In this document: positions 35,414 through 44,141 of the stretch, piece after piece
Layout of the letters: each line of letters begins with the position of its first letter
Numbering within the stretch: position 1 is the stretch's first letter
IMG/VR virus record: IMGVR_UViG_3300015371_000013
Span: 16,502 to 80,501 of that record
Length of the DNA: 64,000 bases
Direction: 5' to 3' (one strand)
DNA from: a virus
Made by a program: the position numbers and the translations under genes
Notes under the pieces: generated by a model
The model's input: only the letters and a program-made list of their open reading frames with translations
What the model was told of the DNA's origin: nothing
Databases searched by the model: none

Positions 35414-37498
35414 CTAGGAGCCTGCCGTGCCGCGGAAGGTCCACTCGTCTTCGACATTGTTCTCGAAGAAGTATCCTGCGTTGGAGACAGCGTAGATCGT
35501 GAGGTCCACGCCTTCGTCGACGGTGTACGGCGAGCCCGATGCCGTCACAGCCGCGTTGGTATCGCCGCGACGGTAGGTGACACCGGTGGTGTCGACGATC
35601 GAGAACGTCGAGTTGTCGGGGTCGAAGGTCGGCTCCTTGGGAGTGACCTTGGTGGCGCCCGCCGCAGCCTGCTTGATCACCAGGGCCGATCGGATCTTGG
35701 TGAGGGCTCCGGACGACCGGGCCTCGATCAGGTACTTGTACTGGTTGTAGTCGATGTCGAAGTCGTCGAAGAACGACACCTCGCCACCGCGATCGGCACC
35801 GACCGTATAGTCCTGGAGGTTGACGATGATCCCGACCAGCTCGGGCTCGTCCTCCATGACCTCCACGGGCACGACCGAGGACACCCCCAGCTCGGAGGCC
35901 AGCTCGGACCCCGTCCGGTAGTAGCGACGTCCCTGGGAGTCACGGGCCAGGAGCATCTGGGTCATCACGGGCAGCGTGGTGTAGAACGTCGGCAGCCCGG
36001 AGCCCTTGTAGAAGCGCATGGACTCGAGAATCTTGTCCACGAGGTCCGTCTTGCGCAGGTCGCCATCGACGTCGACCATGATGGTGGCCGCATAGAGATC
36101 GTCGTCGTTGAGGATCGAGCGAATGCCCGCCCCGTCCGTGGCCCCCTTGGGATCGCGGATCTTGTCCTCGTCGTCGACATCGCGACCGTCACCGATGAGA
36201 ATGGCTCGCGCCAGCTCCTCGTCGAGCATGAGACGCATCTCGGCCTTCAGCCACAGCACGACGTCGAAGTCGGTGATGTCGATGATGTCGTCACGGTCGA
36301 GTCGTTGCTTCTTGTAGATCGTGCTCGGCGTGGTGACCCGCTTCATCAGGCCGAAGAACTCCTCCTTCTTCAGCGTGCCCTTGATGTATCCTCGGGCCCG
36401 GGCCTCGGCGTGGGTGATGTCCGCCGTGAGCGACTTGATCCGAGAGAACGGGCTCTTGCGCACGCCCGAGAGAACCGCTGCGACCCACTCGTTGCGACGC
36501 CTGTCGAACTCGGGGGTGTCGGTAATGGTTCGCGCATCCGGGAACAGGGTGTCGATGTTCTCGATGCCATGCTTGAAGGCGTAGTCCTCCACCGCCTCCT
36601 TCAGCGAGCCACGCTTGACGGCGTCCGCGGCGATGCCACGCATGGCGTCGTGGGAAAGCACGGTCCGGGGACCGCCATTGCCGTTGGAGGCGGCTTCGCT
36701 CGCCTTTTCGAAGACGTTGCGTCCGCTCATCTCGTTCTCGTCCTTGTCCTCGTGGGTGACGCCCTCCTCTTCGGAGGCGCTGGTTTCGGTGCTGGTTTCA
36801 GAAGTTGCGACACTCTCCAGAGCCGCGCCCACCATGTAGTGGACGACTTGCTGCTGATCTTCGGTCATCGACTCGTAGACATCCTGAACGGTCACATCGT
36901 CGTCATCCGACGAAGTCTCCGTCTCGGTCGTCTCGGTCGTCTCGGAGTTGTCGGCATGCTCGAGTTCGAGACCGGTGTAGATGATCGCTTCGTCAGAAAC
37001 GATGTCGACCTCTCCGTCAGCATGCGCGATCTCGATGTTGTCGATCAGAGCTCCGGGATTGGCTCCGGCCAGGACGAGTGAGAGCTCGCGAATGATCCCG
37101 TGAGAAACCTGCTTGGCCTTCTCGACGAGCGAATTAGCGAAGATCGACAGCGCGTTGATATCCTCGTGCTGCACCAACGTCTTCGCGTTCTTGCCCTGGG
37201 TTGTTTCGTTGAAGAACCCGTAGCAATATGTACCCTCGTTCTTGTGCTCGAGAACCGCGTGGCCCAGAACGTTTTCGGGTGAGTTGTGACCGTGCTGCCA
37301 AACCAGCGGAACCCGCTCGCCATCTTGGTGCTGAAAAGCGCCGCTGAGGATGGTTCGTCCGTCCGAGCACCTCAGGCCATACTTCGTAGCCCAGCCACTG
37401 AAATCAGGGACCGAGTGCATCAAGCTGTTCTCCGGCGAAGAGTCACCGAAGACCAGTCGGCGGGACTTTGCTCCCATTTTGACTGTTCCTTTCGTCAT
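35414..37498 (-). CDS. Capsid maturation protease fused to HK97-fold major capsid protein
   Basis: 694 residues. Protease-like part 1-170 with VPLVWQHGHNSPENVLG and GIIRELSLVLAGANPGA, carrying the His and Ser expected in S78-type prohead proteases. Then an acidic Ser/Thr/Glu linker (about 185-275), a possible internal start MSGRNVFEKASEAASNG with AAGGACGAGAACGAG upstream, the capsid domain (about 300-610, ending ARSSGALTKIRSALVI), and a C-terminal Ig-like domain like that of the tail tube. Confidence 0.85.
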   Translation of the reverse strand: MTKGTVKMGAKSRRLVFGDSSPENSLMHSVPDFSGWATKYGLRCSDGRTILSGAFQHQDGERVPLVWQHGHNSPENVLGHAVLEHKNEGTYCYGFFNETTQGKNAKTLVQHEDINALSIFANSLVEKAKQVSHGIIRELSLVLAGANPGALIDNIEIAHADGEVDIVSDEAIIYTGLELEHADNSETTETTETETSSDDDDVTVQDVYESMTEDQQQVVHYMVGAALESVATSETSTETSASEEEGVTHEDKDENEMSGRNVFEKASEAASNGNGGPRTVLSHDAMRGIAADAVKRGSLKEAVEDYAFKHGIENIDTLFPDARTITDTPEFDRRRNEWVAAVLSGVRKSPFSRIKSLTADITHAEARARGYIKGTLKKEEFFGLMKRVTTPSTIYKKQRLDRDDIIDITDFDVVLWLKAEMRLMLDEELARAILIGDGRDVDDEDKIRDPKGATDGAGIRSILNDDDLYAATIMVDVDGDLRKTDLVDKILESMRFYKGSGLPTFYTTLPVMTQMLLARDSQGRRYYRTGSELASELGVSSVVPVEVMEDEPELVGIIVNLQDYTVGADRGGEVSFFDDFDIDYNQYKYLIEARSSGALTKIRSALVIKQAAAGATKVTPKEPTFDPDNSTFSIVDTTGVTYRRGDTNAAVTASGSPYTVDEGVDLTIYAVSNAGYFFENNVEDEWTFRGTAGS

Positions 37499-37514
37499 TT
37501 GGATCTTCGGCGCT

Positions 37515-38135
37515 CTAGAGCGCAGCTAGCTTTTGTTTGGCGACTGCGATTTGTCCTTTCATTTTGGTAGCCAAAGTCTTGAGTGAAGAGATCTTATGGG
37601 CTCTCTTCTTAGACTCTGCCTTATCCCCCTTGGACTTGTCGCCGTCCTTCTTATCTTTGGACTTCTCTGTCTGCTGTTTCTTGGCTCGATCTTTCTTGGC
37701 CTCACGGGCCTTTTCAGCCTTTTCGGCAGCGGTATCTGGTTTTTCTCGCTCTTTGGCTGCACGCTCCTTTTTGGCCGCCGACTTTCGGTCTTCACGAGCC
37801 TCTTCATGCTGCAATTCTCGAATCCGGGCTTCAATCTTTTGAAGTTTCCCCTCGAGAGATCGGATTTGAGTGGACAGTTCCTTGCGTTGCTTGGCTATGG
37901 CTTCCTTATGGATCTGGTCCATAGTCTTGCCGGTACGAGGATCGATCCTACCGACTTTAGCCCGGGCTCTACGCTGCTGGGCTCGATTCTCTGCCCGGGT
38001 ATCGACATCGAAATCCTCGGCTCTGCCCTTACGACGACCTTTCAACTCTCGGGTTCTCAGATAATATTGATGAGCTTTGATCGGATCGTAAAGGGGACCG
38101 TGACGAAGCTCGAATTCAGTGGGAGTTCGCATCAT
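37515..38135 (-). CDS. Scaffold-like coiled-coil protein between portal and protease
   Basis: 206 residues: MMRTPTEFELRHGPLYDPIK and YYLRTRELKGRRKGRAED is a conserved actinophage start; the remainder is Lys/Glu/Ala-rich coiled coil. Its place right after the portal and before protease-capsid suggests a scaffold or internal head protein. Overlaps the portal stop. Confidence 0.65.
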   Translation of the reverse strand: MMRTPTEFELRHGPLYDPIKAHQYYLRTRELKGRRKGRAEDFDVDTRAENRAQQRRARAKVGRIDPRTGKTMDQIHKEAIAKQRKELSTQIRSLEGKLQKIEARIRELQHEEAREDRKSAAKKERAAKEREKPDTAAEKAEKAREAKKDRAKKQQTEKSKDKKDGDKSKGDKAESKKRAHKISSLKTLATKMKGQIAVAKQKLAAL

Positions 38136-39460
38136 TCACCCGCCAATGCTGCGTCGGCTTCGGCTCCCGTTGCCGCAAGCTCCTCGATCATGGCTTGGGC
38201 TGCTGGATCACCTTCATCAGTGATGTCTTCCGCCGTGGAATCAACGACCTCAACCCCCGTATCCCCCTGAGGCATGTTGGCATTGATCAACTTATCGGCC
38301 TTAGGCTCCTGAGACGGCTTCATCCCGATGGCCTGTCGGATCTCGTTGGACGAGGTGATCTCGTTTCGGGTGAACTTGTCGGCGATGTCAGCGATGCCAC
38401 CTTCGCCACCAATGGGCACGAACTTGAATGGATCTCGGAAGTACATGATCGACTGACCCTGAGTACGTGCCGTCTTGGTGAGAAAGACTCGGATCATCGA
38501 TTCCACGATTGAATCCAACAGAGGCTCGATGGTACGAGCGTAGTAGTTCAGCATGACCTTCTCATCAGCCGTGCCGTTCATAACCTCCGGAGTCAATCCC
38601 AGCTCACCGTACAGCTGGGTTTTAAGTTCTTGAATTTGCGGTAGGAGGTTGTTGTCTACGGCACGATTAAGTTGAACGATCTTCTCAGTACCATCAGTAT
38701 AGGCGATGCCATACTGACTTCCCTTGAGCTGAAACTCAATATCCTTTCGCCTTTGTTCGGCCTGCTGACGACGAGCTTCCGACTTGATGACATAAGGAAG
38801 CTGAATGATGAGGTCGAGCTTGCCCGAAGCCGACTGTTCATCCACGGTATCGAGAAGATTGAGCTTACGAATCAATCGTTGCAAGGTCGAATTCGGCTCA
38901 TTCATCACCGAATATAGAGGATTCTCGACGATGGCCACCGTCTTCTTGGGAAGTGTGATCTCTTCTCGAGTTCCCCGATTTTCATCGTACAGAGAAACTC
39001 GAACATGGTGAGGAAACCATGTCATGATGCGACCCACACGCATGGTCTTGATGTCGTAGCCCCCTGATTCCTCTGGAGACAAGGTGGTGTCTACGGGGAC
39101 AATGGCAGCCACACCTTCATCCAGGATGGTCATGGCGATGTCTTGACGAAATGCTCGACCCGCCTGATCGACATTGGCCTCCAAAGTCAAACAGTTGTCG
39201 AGACCACTTTCGATGTCTTCCAAATATCGGCGTTGCTCATCAGTACGGACATGCCTCATAGGCACCGAAGCCACATCGATACCAATCCGGGTATAAATCG
39301 AGGAGATGATCGATCGCTCATTCGAAAACCGAGGACGAATTCGATCGGGCCGTCCACCAAAATATGATCCGGACACGATCTCCATCGGGCGATCTCTCAC
39401 GCTGTCACTATCTGTGAACGCGTTCCAAGCGTGTCTCAGCCGGTCTCCGAGCTTTGCCAT
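38132..39460 (-). CDS. Portal protein
   Basis: 442 residues. RPMEIVSGSYFGGRPDRIRP, SIYTRIGIDVASVPMRH, the LPKKTVAIVENPLYSVMNE wing region, QTQLYGELGLTPEV-type helix (KTQLYGELGLTPEVMNG), YYARTIEPLLDSIVESM and a Glu/Asp/Ala tail: the classic siphovirus portal order. Forms the dodecameric gate for DNA. Confidence 0.9.
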   Translation of the reverse strand: MAKLGDRLRHAWNAFTDSDSVRDRPMEIVSGSYFGGRPDRIRPRFSNERSIISSIYTRIGIDVASVPMRHVRTDEQRRYLEDIESGLDNCLTLEANVDQAGRAFRQDIAMTILDEGVAAIVPVDTTLSPEESGGYDIKTMRVGRIMTWFPHHVRVSLYDENRGTREEITLPKKTVAIVENPLYSVMNEPNSTLQRLIRKLNLLDTVDEQSASGKLDLIIQLPYVIKSEARRQQAEQRRKDIEFQLKGSQYGIAYTDGTEKIVQLNRAVDNNLLPQIQELKTQLYGELGLTPEVMNGTADEKVMLNYYARTIEPLLDSIVESMIRVFLTKTARTQGQSIMYFRDPFKFVPIGGEGGIADIADKFTRNEITSSNEIRQAIGMKPSQEPKADKLINANMPQGDTGVEVVDSTAEDITDEGDPAAQAMIEELAATGAEADAALAGE

Positions 39461-39475
39461 ACATCACCTCCTCTC

Positions 39476-39706
39476 TCATCGTGGCCAGATTTGACCGACG
39501 TTGGGCTCCAGGTACTTCCCTTCTACACTAACCGCGCCTTGCACCACATAGGGGGATTGCAGTTTATAAGCTGGAAAGGGCACCGCATTTTCGCCCTCGG
39601 TCAAGAACGCATAAGCTGTGGGTGGCACTGTAAATATAATCGATCTCGGAATAACCTGACCCGAAGTTATACCCAAAGGAGAAGTTACATTGGCTATGAT
39701 TGCCAT
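39476..39706 (-). CDS. Small virion protein, duplicated module B (copy 2)
   Basis: 76 residues from MAIIANVTSPLGITSGQVIP; ATG overlaps the upstream TGA (TGATG). It ends YLEPNVGQIWPR, the same tail as the protein at 40702-41007 (VLEPNVGQIWPR). Hydrophobic and beta-like, without a span. Part of a two-gene tandem duplication. Confidence 0.65.
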   Translation of the reverse strand: MAIIANVTSPLGITSGQVIPRSIIFTVPPTAYAFLTEGENAVPFPAYKLQSPYVVQGAVSVEGKYLEPNVGQIWPR

Positions 39707-40686
39707 CAGGCTGATACTCCGGTATCCCACATACGACCATCGGCAGCATTATAAGGAACCCACAACCGGCTTTGAAGCACGTAGCCATCACCGAAAGAAA
39801 ATCCTACCGGAGGCACTGTGGTGTTGACTCGCATGCGCTTCACTTTTCCTACTGCCCAACCCATCGTAGGATACCCTCGCGAATCAGATGCTCCAAACGC
39901 TTGATAAAGAGTAATTCCTTGTTCTGCGACTAGACGTTGACCACCTTGAAGAGCATCATTTAGTTTGAGATCACCCTCGAAACCCAAAACTGGACCATTA
40001 ACCGAAGTCAAACTAAGCATGTTCATCAAAGCACAGCCAAAATGACTGATTCCAGCCACGGCAGGATTACGAAGCATATGTCCTTGAGCAGAGCTCGGTG
40101 CTGCAGACCCATAACAATGAACCGGCATGGCGATGGGAAGAGTCATGATCGGAGTATAGGTGCCACAATGGAAAAACCCGTTGGAAGCCCCACTAAACGC
40201 CACGGCAAACCCATCATCAGCTACGATGATCCAATACTTGGTTGAGCTTCCACTAGGTGCCCATGAGTTAAAATACGGAGTACCCTGAGCAGATCCGTTA
40301 GGGACTGTGGTACTCAGAATATAAGTAGTAGCATCAGGAATACGACCTAGTGAATCGTATACTATCGCTCCAGTAGTAGCAGAAGCCGAACAGAACTTCG
40401 CCACCGTATGCGTCGCTAAGGTATAACTCTCACAAATAAAGAAACGAAGCGATCCGTCACCCAAGGTGCGCCCGATGACCACGAAATAATCAGAGGGTAA
40501 CCCCGACTGAGAAGCCAAGCACTTAAATACATACCAACGCACGAGACCGCTAGCCGGAGTAAACTCCTCGACTAGATCCCAGGCAGCGTGAACAATGAGA
40601 TCGTCACGAAGCTGCTCAACCATAGCCAATCCAACCGACCCCGCATCGGGCTGATTGATGGTACCGGTGGTAAACGCGAGTGCCAC
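39706..40686 (-). CDS. Virion protein, duplicated module A (copy 2)
   Basis: 326 residues. MALAFTTGTINQPDAGSVGL, LRWYVFKCLASQSG-like core (LVRWYVFKCLASQSGL), RTLGDGSLRFFICE, DDGFAVAFSGASNGF and FGDGYVLQSRLWVPY match the 41007 protein along its whole length at roughly half identity. Beta-rich and Gly/Ser-rich, probably a head-decorating or fibre protein. Function not known. Confidence 0.7.
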   Translation of the reverse strand: MALAFTTGTINQPDAGSVGLAMVEQLRDDLIVHAAWDLVEEFTPASGLVRWYVFKCLASQSGLPSDYFVVIGRTLGDGSLRFFICESYTLATHTVAKFCSASATTGAIVYDSLGRIPDATTYILSTTVPNGSAQGTPYFNSWAPSGSSTKYWIIVADDGFAVAFSGASNGFFHCGTYTPIMTLPIAMPVHCYGSAAPSSAQGHMLRNPAVAGISHFGCALMNMLSLTSVNGPVLGFEGDLKLNDALQGGQRLVAEQGITLYQAFGASDSRGYPTMGWAVGKVKRMRVNTTVPPVGFSFGDGYVLQSRLWVPYNAADGRMWDTGVSA

Positions 40687-40701
40687 TCTTTACCTCCTCT
40701 C

Positions 40702-41007
40702 TCAGCGGGGCCAGATTTGTCCGACGTTGGGTTCCAGAACGTCAAGCGTAGGACTAAGAATGCTATTAATAGATCGAGTAATTCCTGGACCAGGAAGAAC
40801 CCATCCTGGATCAGCTTCTAGAGTAGTGTCTATAAGAAATCCTCCTGCCATAGGAGCAGTCGGAAATCGATTCGTGATAGGGCCTGAAAGAAGATCGATC
40901 GAAGTCAGAGTGGTCCGATCAATCAAATCCCCCGTAGGAATTGGAGGGAGGAATTCAAGCGTGGTTATAAGAGGAGTTACTTCAACTAGGTTGCCCTGAA
41001 CCGCCAT
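40702..41007 (-). CDS. Small virion protein, duplicated module B (copy 1)
   Basis: 101 residues, MAVQGNLVEVTPLITTLEFL..., ending LDVLEPNVGQIWPR. It follows module A copy 1 directly (shared base). Longer than copy 2 by an internal Pro-rich stretch (PIPTGDLIDRTTLTSIDLLS). Confidence 0.65.
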   Translation of the reverse strand: MAVQGNLVEVTPLITTLEFLPPIPTGDLIDRTTLTSIDLLSGPITNRFPTAPMAGGFLIDTTLEADPGWVLPGPGITRSINSILSPTLDVLEPNVGQIWPR

Positions 41008-41978
41008 CAGGAAGCCGCCACTCCGGTGTCCCAGACCCGATAATCAGTAGGATGAAAAGGAACCCACAGCCGGTTCTGAAGCACGTAAGCATCTCCAAAA
41101 GCAAATCCAGGAGGAGTCTGGCCTCCACCCACCCTAAGACGCTTATGCTTCCCCAGAACATAGCCAAATCCTGGAATCCCAATCTGCGGTTGATACTGGA
41201 GAGTAACCATTCCAATCTCGGCGACCGCTCGTTGATTACCTTGCAGTTTGTCATTGTAATTCATATACGAGGCAAATCCGAGAATATTCTGAGTCGGCTG
41301 ACTTGAACCTTGCCCTCCGGTGAACCCCAAAGCACCCCCAAACATATTGCTAACATTGGCTACCGCCGGATTACGACAGAAAATCCCAATACCGTCATAA
41401 CCCATAATCATGATAGGCAAGGTCATGGACAACTGGGTAAGGGGAATAAACGCCCCACCATGGACATATCCGTTGGACGCGCCATTGAAGGCTACTGAAA
41501 ATCCGTCATTATCGACAATCAGCCACCACTTTGTTGACGTACCACTGGGAGTCCAGGTAGTGAAATTGGGGAAAGGACCTCCTCCAGTGTTAAACGGCCC
41601 AGTAGCCAACACAAAAGTATTTGGTACAGCCAATCGTCCTAGAGAATCATAATTGTAACTAGAAGTATAGTTTTGCCCGATGGAAAAATATGTCATGATA
41701 TGGGCAGCCGCGGTATACTCTTCACAGATAGAAAAGCGAAGCGATCCGTCACCGAGGGTACGAGAAATAACCAAAAACCAATCAGCCGACATACCGGATT
41801 GCGAAGCCAGACACTTGAACACATACCAACGCACGGTACCGCTAGCTGCGGTAAATTCCTCGACCAAATCCCAGGCTACGTGGGCAACGAGCTCATCTCG
41901 GATCTTCTCAACCATGGCCAATCCAACTGATCCCGCATCCGGTTGGTTGATGGTTCCGGTATTAAAGCTAATTGCCAT
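41007..41978 (-). CDS. Virion protein, duplicated module A (copy 1)
   Basis: 323 residues from MAISFNTGTINQPDAGSVGL at 41978 (GGAGTAAT upstream). Same layout as 39706-40686: RWYVFKCLASQSGMSADWFL, RTLGDGSLRFSICEEY, DNDGFSVAFNGASNGY, FGDAYVLQNRLWVPF, WDTGV. The middle third diverges most. Confidence 0.7.
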   Translation of the reverse strand: MAISFNTGTINQPDAGSVGLAMVEKIRDELVAHVAWDLVEEFTAASGTVRWYVFKCLASQSGMSADWFLVISRTLGDGSLRFSICEEYTAAAHIMTYFSIGQNYTSSYNYDSLGRLAVPNTFVLATGPFNTGGGPFPNFTTWTPSGTSTKWWLIVDNDGFSVAFNGASNGYVHGGAFIPLTQLSMTLPIMIMGYDGIGIFCRNPAVANVSNMFGGALGFTGGQGSSQPTQNILGFASYMNYNDKLQGNQRAVAEIGMVTLQYQPQIGIPGFGYVLGKHKRLRVGGGQTPPGFAFGDAYVLQNRLWVPFHPTDYRVWDTGVAAS

Positions 41979-41979
41979 A

Positions 41980-42489
41980 TTACTCCGTCCTGAAGTAGTG
42001 GTAGGTGACGGAAATCGAATTTGCCGTGAGACCAAGATTTGTTACAGTGGAGTAAAAATTCGAATCGAACGCATCCTGAGAAGTCATGTCCACGGCAGGA
42101 CTAAGAATCAGCTCGAGCAGCCCTACGTAAGTCACTACCTCAAGCAGACGACCGTGATTACCCTGAGGCTTGATTCCGATGGATCGTGTAATATCGGCGT
42201 CACGTGTAGCACTGGTGGGATAGAGCCGTACCCGAGCTGGACGATTGGTGGCAATCTTGTACAACCTCACTGACGGATATAACTCAAGGGTGTCAGTTTC
42301 CGTCGAACCCGCGTTCAATACTGCAGTATTCTCGGTCTTAATCACCCGAGTAGAAAACCCACCACCAATCATGAGTGGTTCGCCCAACTCATTAAAAAGT
42401 TGTAGCTTCTCCGGCAAGAGATTGGGATCTTGGGGATCGCCCGACGTGAGGAGCATCTGACGAGTTCGCTGCTGGGTAACTCTGGCCAT
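41980..42489 (-). CDS. 169-residue virion-associated beta protein
   Basis: MARVTQQRTRQMLLTSGDPQ, then a beta-rich body (FSTRVIKTENTAVLNAGSTE, RVRLYPTSATRDAD) with ISVTYHYFRTE at the end. Lies directly before module A copy 1, likely part of the same accessory head/fibre block. No family recognised. Confidence 0.6.
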   Translation of the reverse strand: MARVTQQRTRQMLLTSGDPQDPNLLPEKLQLFNELGEPLMIGGGFSTRVIKTENTAVLNAGSTETDTLELYPSVRLYKIATNRPARVRLYPTSATRDADITRSIGIKPQGNHGRLLEVVTYVGLLELILSPAVDMTSQDAFDSNFYSTVTNLGLTANSISVTYHYFRTE

Positions 42490-42683
42490 CAGACCTCCTT
42501 CTTTAGTTTCGATATCGGCTGATCTCCAATGAGCTTTAAAACGTCTTCTGGTGATGCCCCTTCAATGAGAATGGGTGTAGTCGAGAATGGAAGCGTAGAA
42601 TATACCCAGTCACCCGCTTCTTCGTTCTTTCTCGCTGCGGCTTCCAACCTCTCGACCGCCTTCTTATCAGCCGGAGCGCTCAT
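42489..42683 (-). CDS. 64-residue linker protein
   Basis: MSAPADKKAVERLEAAARKN, a helix, then PFSTTPILIEGASPEDVLKL. Both ends overlap neighbours by 1-4 bases. Function unknown. Confidence 0.6.
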   Translation of the reverse strand: MSAPADKKAVERLEAAARKNEEAGDWVYSTLPFSTTPILIEGASPEDVLKLIGDQPISKLKKEV

Positions 42684-44128
42684 CTAACCCCTCCCATTTC
42701 ATCAAATAGAGCTTTGGCCGCAGTTAGCTGTTTCGTCGTAAGTTTACTACGCATCTCAGGAGTAAAGTAATGTCCGGACAATTCCGCCAATGCCTCAGCC
42801 GGTTCTGTGGCTCCGTATGGACTCAATTTGCTCAACTCTTTAAAGCTCAAACCATGCTTTTTGAGAATGGCTTTGTGAGCGTTGTGTTTGCTCTTAGACC
42901 ATTTGAGCTGAGATCTGACCTGAGCTGTAATACTACTACCACTTCCTGAACCTGACATCATATCCCAGGCATCCGGAATCTCACCATGTGCCACAGCCAG
43001 CATATGACCCATTTCGTGATAGCCCAGAAACTTCTTTGTGAAGATTCCCGGTTGAAGTCGCTTCACATACTCGGCTTCACTAGGAGAATATCCATCAAAC
43101 AGATCGTTGTACATCAAACGAGCTTCACCCTTCTTGATTCCCATTACCGCAGCCGGTGACTTTCCAGCCAAAAGTCCTTCCATTCCCGGAACCTGCGACA
43201 TGGGTACAACTTCGACTGCCAGATCCCTTACTGACGGATATCGCTTTCGCATGTCTTCGAACGTATCGATAAGTTCGGCATGATGCCGAGCTACCATCTC
43301 GTTGGCAAACCCAGTCTTTGGGCGAATATCAGCATAGCCTTTGCTAAGATCTACTACCAGATCTCCAGGCCGCTTGAGCTGAAAGGCTGGATTGTCTCGC
43401 CCTAAGCCTTTCAGCAGAACCTCAGGATTAGCTGGTTTCCGAGGGCCCAGACTGCTGATGTTAAATCCGGCTCCCCCACTTGAATACGCCTTGTACGCTA
43501 CGAATCCGACTACCGAAGCCGCTCCGATACCGAGAGCAATCTTTTGATTTCGAGTAAGACCCTTCCTCTTTCCACCCTGTTCTTGAGGTGGTAAAGTCGG
43601 ATCTATTTTTTCCGAAGTCTGCGATGACGATTTAGTCGCAAGCTTGAGATTCGGCTTACCTACTGCCAATTCTGCAGCTCGTTGTCGTTTCTCGGATTCG
43701 TTTCGAGCCACGGCCTCCCGAGACGAAGTCTCCTCCTTCTTTTGGATTCCCCAGCGCATGCCTTTGACGCCGTGATGAGCCAAAGACTCCGGGGGCTCCT
43801 CATCCAGCTGTGAGTAATATCGTCTCAGCGCGTTGGCGGCTTTTTTCTTCTCTTCATCAGAGACCCCCTTGAGCCCGCCTCGAGCGCCTGCCAAAGCCGC
43901 AGCGGCAGCATGCACGCCGTTTCGATTCAGAGAGCCGTCTGGCGTCTTGACCGGTAACTTGCACTGACTCTTGGAGGTCGGTTCTCCATCGTGAATATGA
44001 ACTAGACATGCCGCATGCCACTGCTCAAGCGTGTAGTCCGCTTTGGTCCAATTGCTCCACGGCGTCTCGGAAATATGGGCGAGTGCCTCTTCTGGGGAGG
44101 CAAACACTTGATTACCTCCCTGGTACAT
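42680..44128 (-). CDS. Virion protein with GVKGMRWG motif and metzincin-like protease site
   Basis: 482 residues. N-terminal part has WTKADYTLEQWHAACLVHIH, KSQCKLPVKTPDGSLNRNGV and KKAANALRRYY, a module found in phage head proteins. HHGVKGMRWG at 118-127 matches three copies in the 2H protein (49422-51773). A single span lies at about 196-213. HEMGHMLAVAH at 371-381 fits HExxHxxxxxH zinc proteases, with Ala where metzincins usually have Gly. Possibly a virion-carried membrane-active metalloprotease; activity is inference. Confidence 0.6.
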   Translation of the reverse strand: MYQGGNQVFASPEEALAHISETPWSNWTKADYTLEQWHAACLVHIHDGEPTSKSQCKLPVKTPDGSLNRNGVHAAAAALAGARGGLKGVSDEEKKKAANALRRYYSQLDEEPPESLAHHGVKGMRWGIQKKEETSSREAVARNESEKRQRAAELAVGKPNLKLATKSSSQTSEKIDPTLPPQEQGGKRKGLTRNQKIALGIGAASVVGFVAYKAYSSGGAGFNISSLGPRKPANPEVLLKGLGRDNPAFQLKRPGDLVVDLSKGYADIRPKTGFANEMVARHHAELIDTFEDMRKRYPSVRDLAVEVVPMSQVPGMEGLLAGKSPAAVMGIKKGEARLMYNDLFDGYSPSEAEYVKRLQPGIFTKKFLGYHEMGHMLAVAHGEIPDAWDMMSGSGSGSSITAQVRSQLKWSKSKHNAHKAILKKHGLSFKELSKLSPYGATEPAEALAELSGHYFTPEMRSKLTTKQLTAAKALFDEMGGVR

Positions 44129-44141
44129 TCAAGGCCTCCTT

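Noticed and set aside
35129-37081. 650-codon plus-strand ORF opposite the capsid gene
   Set aside because: It mirrors the GC-rich codons of the capsid gene; its product is a His/Asp/Val-rich low-complexity sequence with no ribosome site, whereas the minus strand encodes an obvious protease-capsid protein.
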